Part shown: piece by piece, positions 32,928-33,368 of the stretch | Layout: each line of letters opens with the position of its first letter | Numbering within the stretch: the stretch's first letter is position 1 | NCBI RefSeq assembly: GCF_900114535.1 | Contig: NZ_FOTK01000047.1 | Location: 1 to 33,368 of the forward strand | DNA: 33,368 nucleotides | Direction: 5' to 3' | Origin: Methylobacterium pseudosasicola | GTDB lineage: Bacteria > Pseudomonadota > Alphaproteobacteria > Rhizobiales > Beijerinckiaceae | Position numbers and translations under genes: made by a program | Notes under the pieces: generated by a model | What the model saw: only the letters and a program-made list of their open reading frames with translations | Told to the model about the DNA's origin: nothing | The model's database searches: none

Positions 32928-33021
32928 AAAGGGCGAGCCCTTTGGTGGGGTTTGGGGCAAAGCCCCAAGCCGTTCGCAGGGCTCCGCCCTGCACCCGCCA
33001 AAGGACTGAGCCCAGCCCTTT
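32928..33021. repeat. Nested palindromic repeat with cloverleaf-like folding
   Basis: Outer arms CCTTTGGTGGG (32939-32949) and CCCGCCAAAGG (32994-33004, one G-T pair) enclose two perfect hairpins: TTGGGGC / GCCCCAA (32952-32958, 32962-32968) and GCAGGGC / GCCCTGC (32976-32982, 32986-32992). AAAGGGC (32928-32934) can pair either with GCCCTTT at 32937-32943 or with the distal GCCCTTT at 33015-33021. It fills the spacer between mutY and the transposase. Such elements recur in Methylobacterium-type genomes, as I recall; copy number cannot be checked here. Confidence 0.7.
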
Positions 33022-33368
33022 TAAGGTGTTTGGCTGTTGAGGATCCTTGCGGTTGCGACGTGACCTCTGCTGGCGCGCTTAGGTTCTGCCGCGGGGTCTT
33101 TGGGTTTTCGCCTGCCGACCGTCACGCGCCCGGGGTCGATCCTGCGGGCCAAGCTCAGCAGGCGCGCGGCCAGGGCCGGTGGGTCGGTCGCACCGCAGGC
33201 CGTCCAGTGCTCAGGGGGCAGAGCGATCAGCAGCCCCTCGTAGCCGCCGCGGATCTGTAGGACGAGGTGATACAAGGACACCTTGGGGGCCGCCCCCGCG
33301 GCGGAGGTGTGCGCCCGCTCCACGCAGCGCTCGATCAGCGCCAGCACGTTGTAGGCCAGCAGGGCCAC
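33021..33368 (-). CDS. IS4-like transposase, C-terminal part (N-terminus beyond window)
   Basis: The frame enters from the right edge and ends at TAA 33023-33021. The visible 115 residues read ALLAYNVLALIERCVERAH, VSLYHLVLQIRGGYEGLLIA, LPPEHWTACGA and a basic tail RRKPKDPAAEPKRASRGHVA. These match the last part of IS4-family DDE transposases: the Y-N-V-L-A helix, the Y..G......P..EW block and a Lys/Pro-rich C-terminus with HV.TAR. The catalytic residues, if intact, lie outside the window. The stop codon touches the outer arm of the adjoining palindromic repeat, so the element's own 3' inverted repeat is not evident. Confidence 0.75.
   Translation of the reverse strand: MALLAYNVLALIERCVERAHTSAAGAAPKVSLYHLVLQIRGGYEGLLIALPPEHWTACGATDPPALAARLLSLARRIDPGRVTVGRRKPKDPAAEPKRASRGHVATARILNSQTP

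Overview
The window is GC-rich (roughly two thirds G+C by eye, with strongly GC-biased third codon positions) and looks like the chromosome of an alphaproteobacterium of the order Hyphomicrobiales (Rhizobiales). Methylobacterium or Methylorubrum is the best guess. This rests on gene content and order as I recognise them: a split F0 ATP synthase cluster with b and b' subunits, a suf operon led by a second cysteine desulfurase, Irr-like operator dyads, DciA next to MutY, and GH16-Hint proteins. No 16S rRNA or other species-level marker is present.

Layout. 1-793: the left edge holds the start of an IS3-type element inserted into a serine recombinase gene, of which only the C-terminal part remains. 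960-4597: a NudK-like Nudix hydrolase, a translationally coupled micro-ORF, an IlvD/Edd sugar-acid dehydratase and an SCP2-type thiolase-like protein, followed by two palindromic repeats. 4882-7362 (minus): O-acetylhomoserine sulfhydrylase, a receiver-only response regulator and a small alpha/beta hydrolase. 7456-14469: twin Irr/ICE-box-like dyads followed by the Fe-S cluster assembly operon (IscS/NifS-like desulfurase, sufB, sufC, sufD, sufS, sufT), with hairpins in three of its intergenic spacers. 14476-17086: a Uma2-type protein and a variable stretch of small ORFs, several with membrane segments, and AT-richer DNA. 17292-19000: an ABC-2 type exporter pair. 19005-24550: alpha/beta hydrolase, FkbM methyltransferase, SfsA, a MoaB/CinA-like domain protein, an FNT-family channel and a type II NADH dehydrogenase. 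24891-26800: a broken GH16-Hint gene with two in-frame stops and a frameshift at a C7 run, followed by a free-standing copy of its C-terminal module. 27251-30020 (minus): F0 ATP synthase genes atpI-atpB-atpE-atpG(b')-atpF with a clear promoter and terminator. 30210-32906: a DsbA-like exported thioredoxin-fold protein, DciA and MutY. The right edge holds a complex palindromic repeat and the 3' end of an IS4-like transposase.

Function. Two operons are easy to read. The suf operon builds Fe-S clusters and is probably iron-controlled through Irr. Clients in the same window include MutY ([4Fe-4S]) and the IlvD/Edd enzyme. The atp cluster encodes the membrane sector of ATP synthase, and F1 must lie elsewhere. 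No CRISPR array, prophage, tRNA or rRNA was seen. I see no clear defence system or biosynthetic cluster. The least explained parts are the GH16-Hint pseudogene with its duplicated module, the regulatory and hairpin architecture of the suf operon, the small membrane ORFs and the AT-hook tail on MutY.
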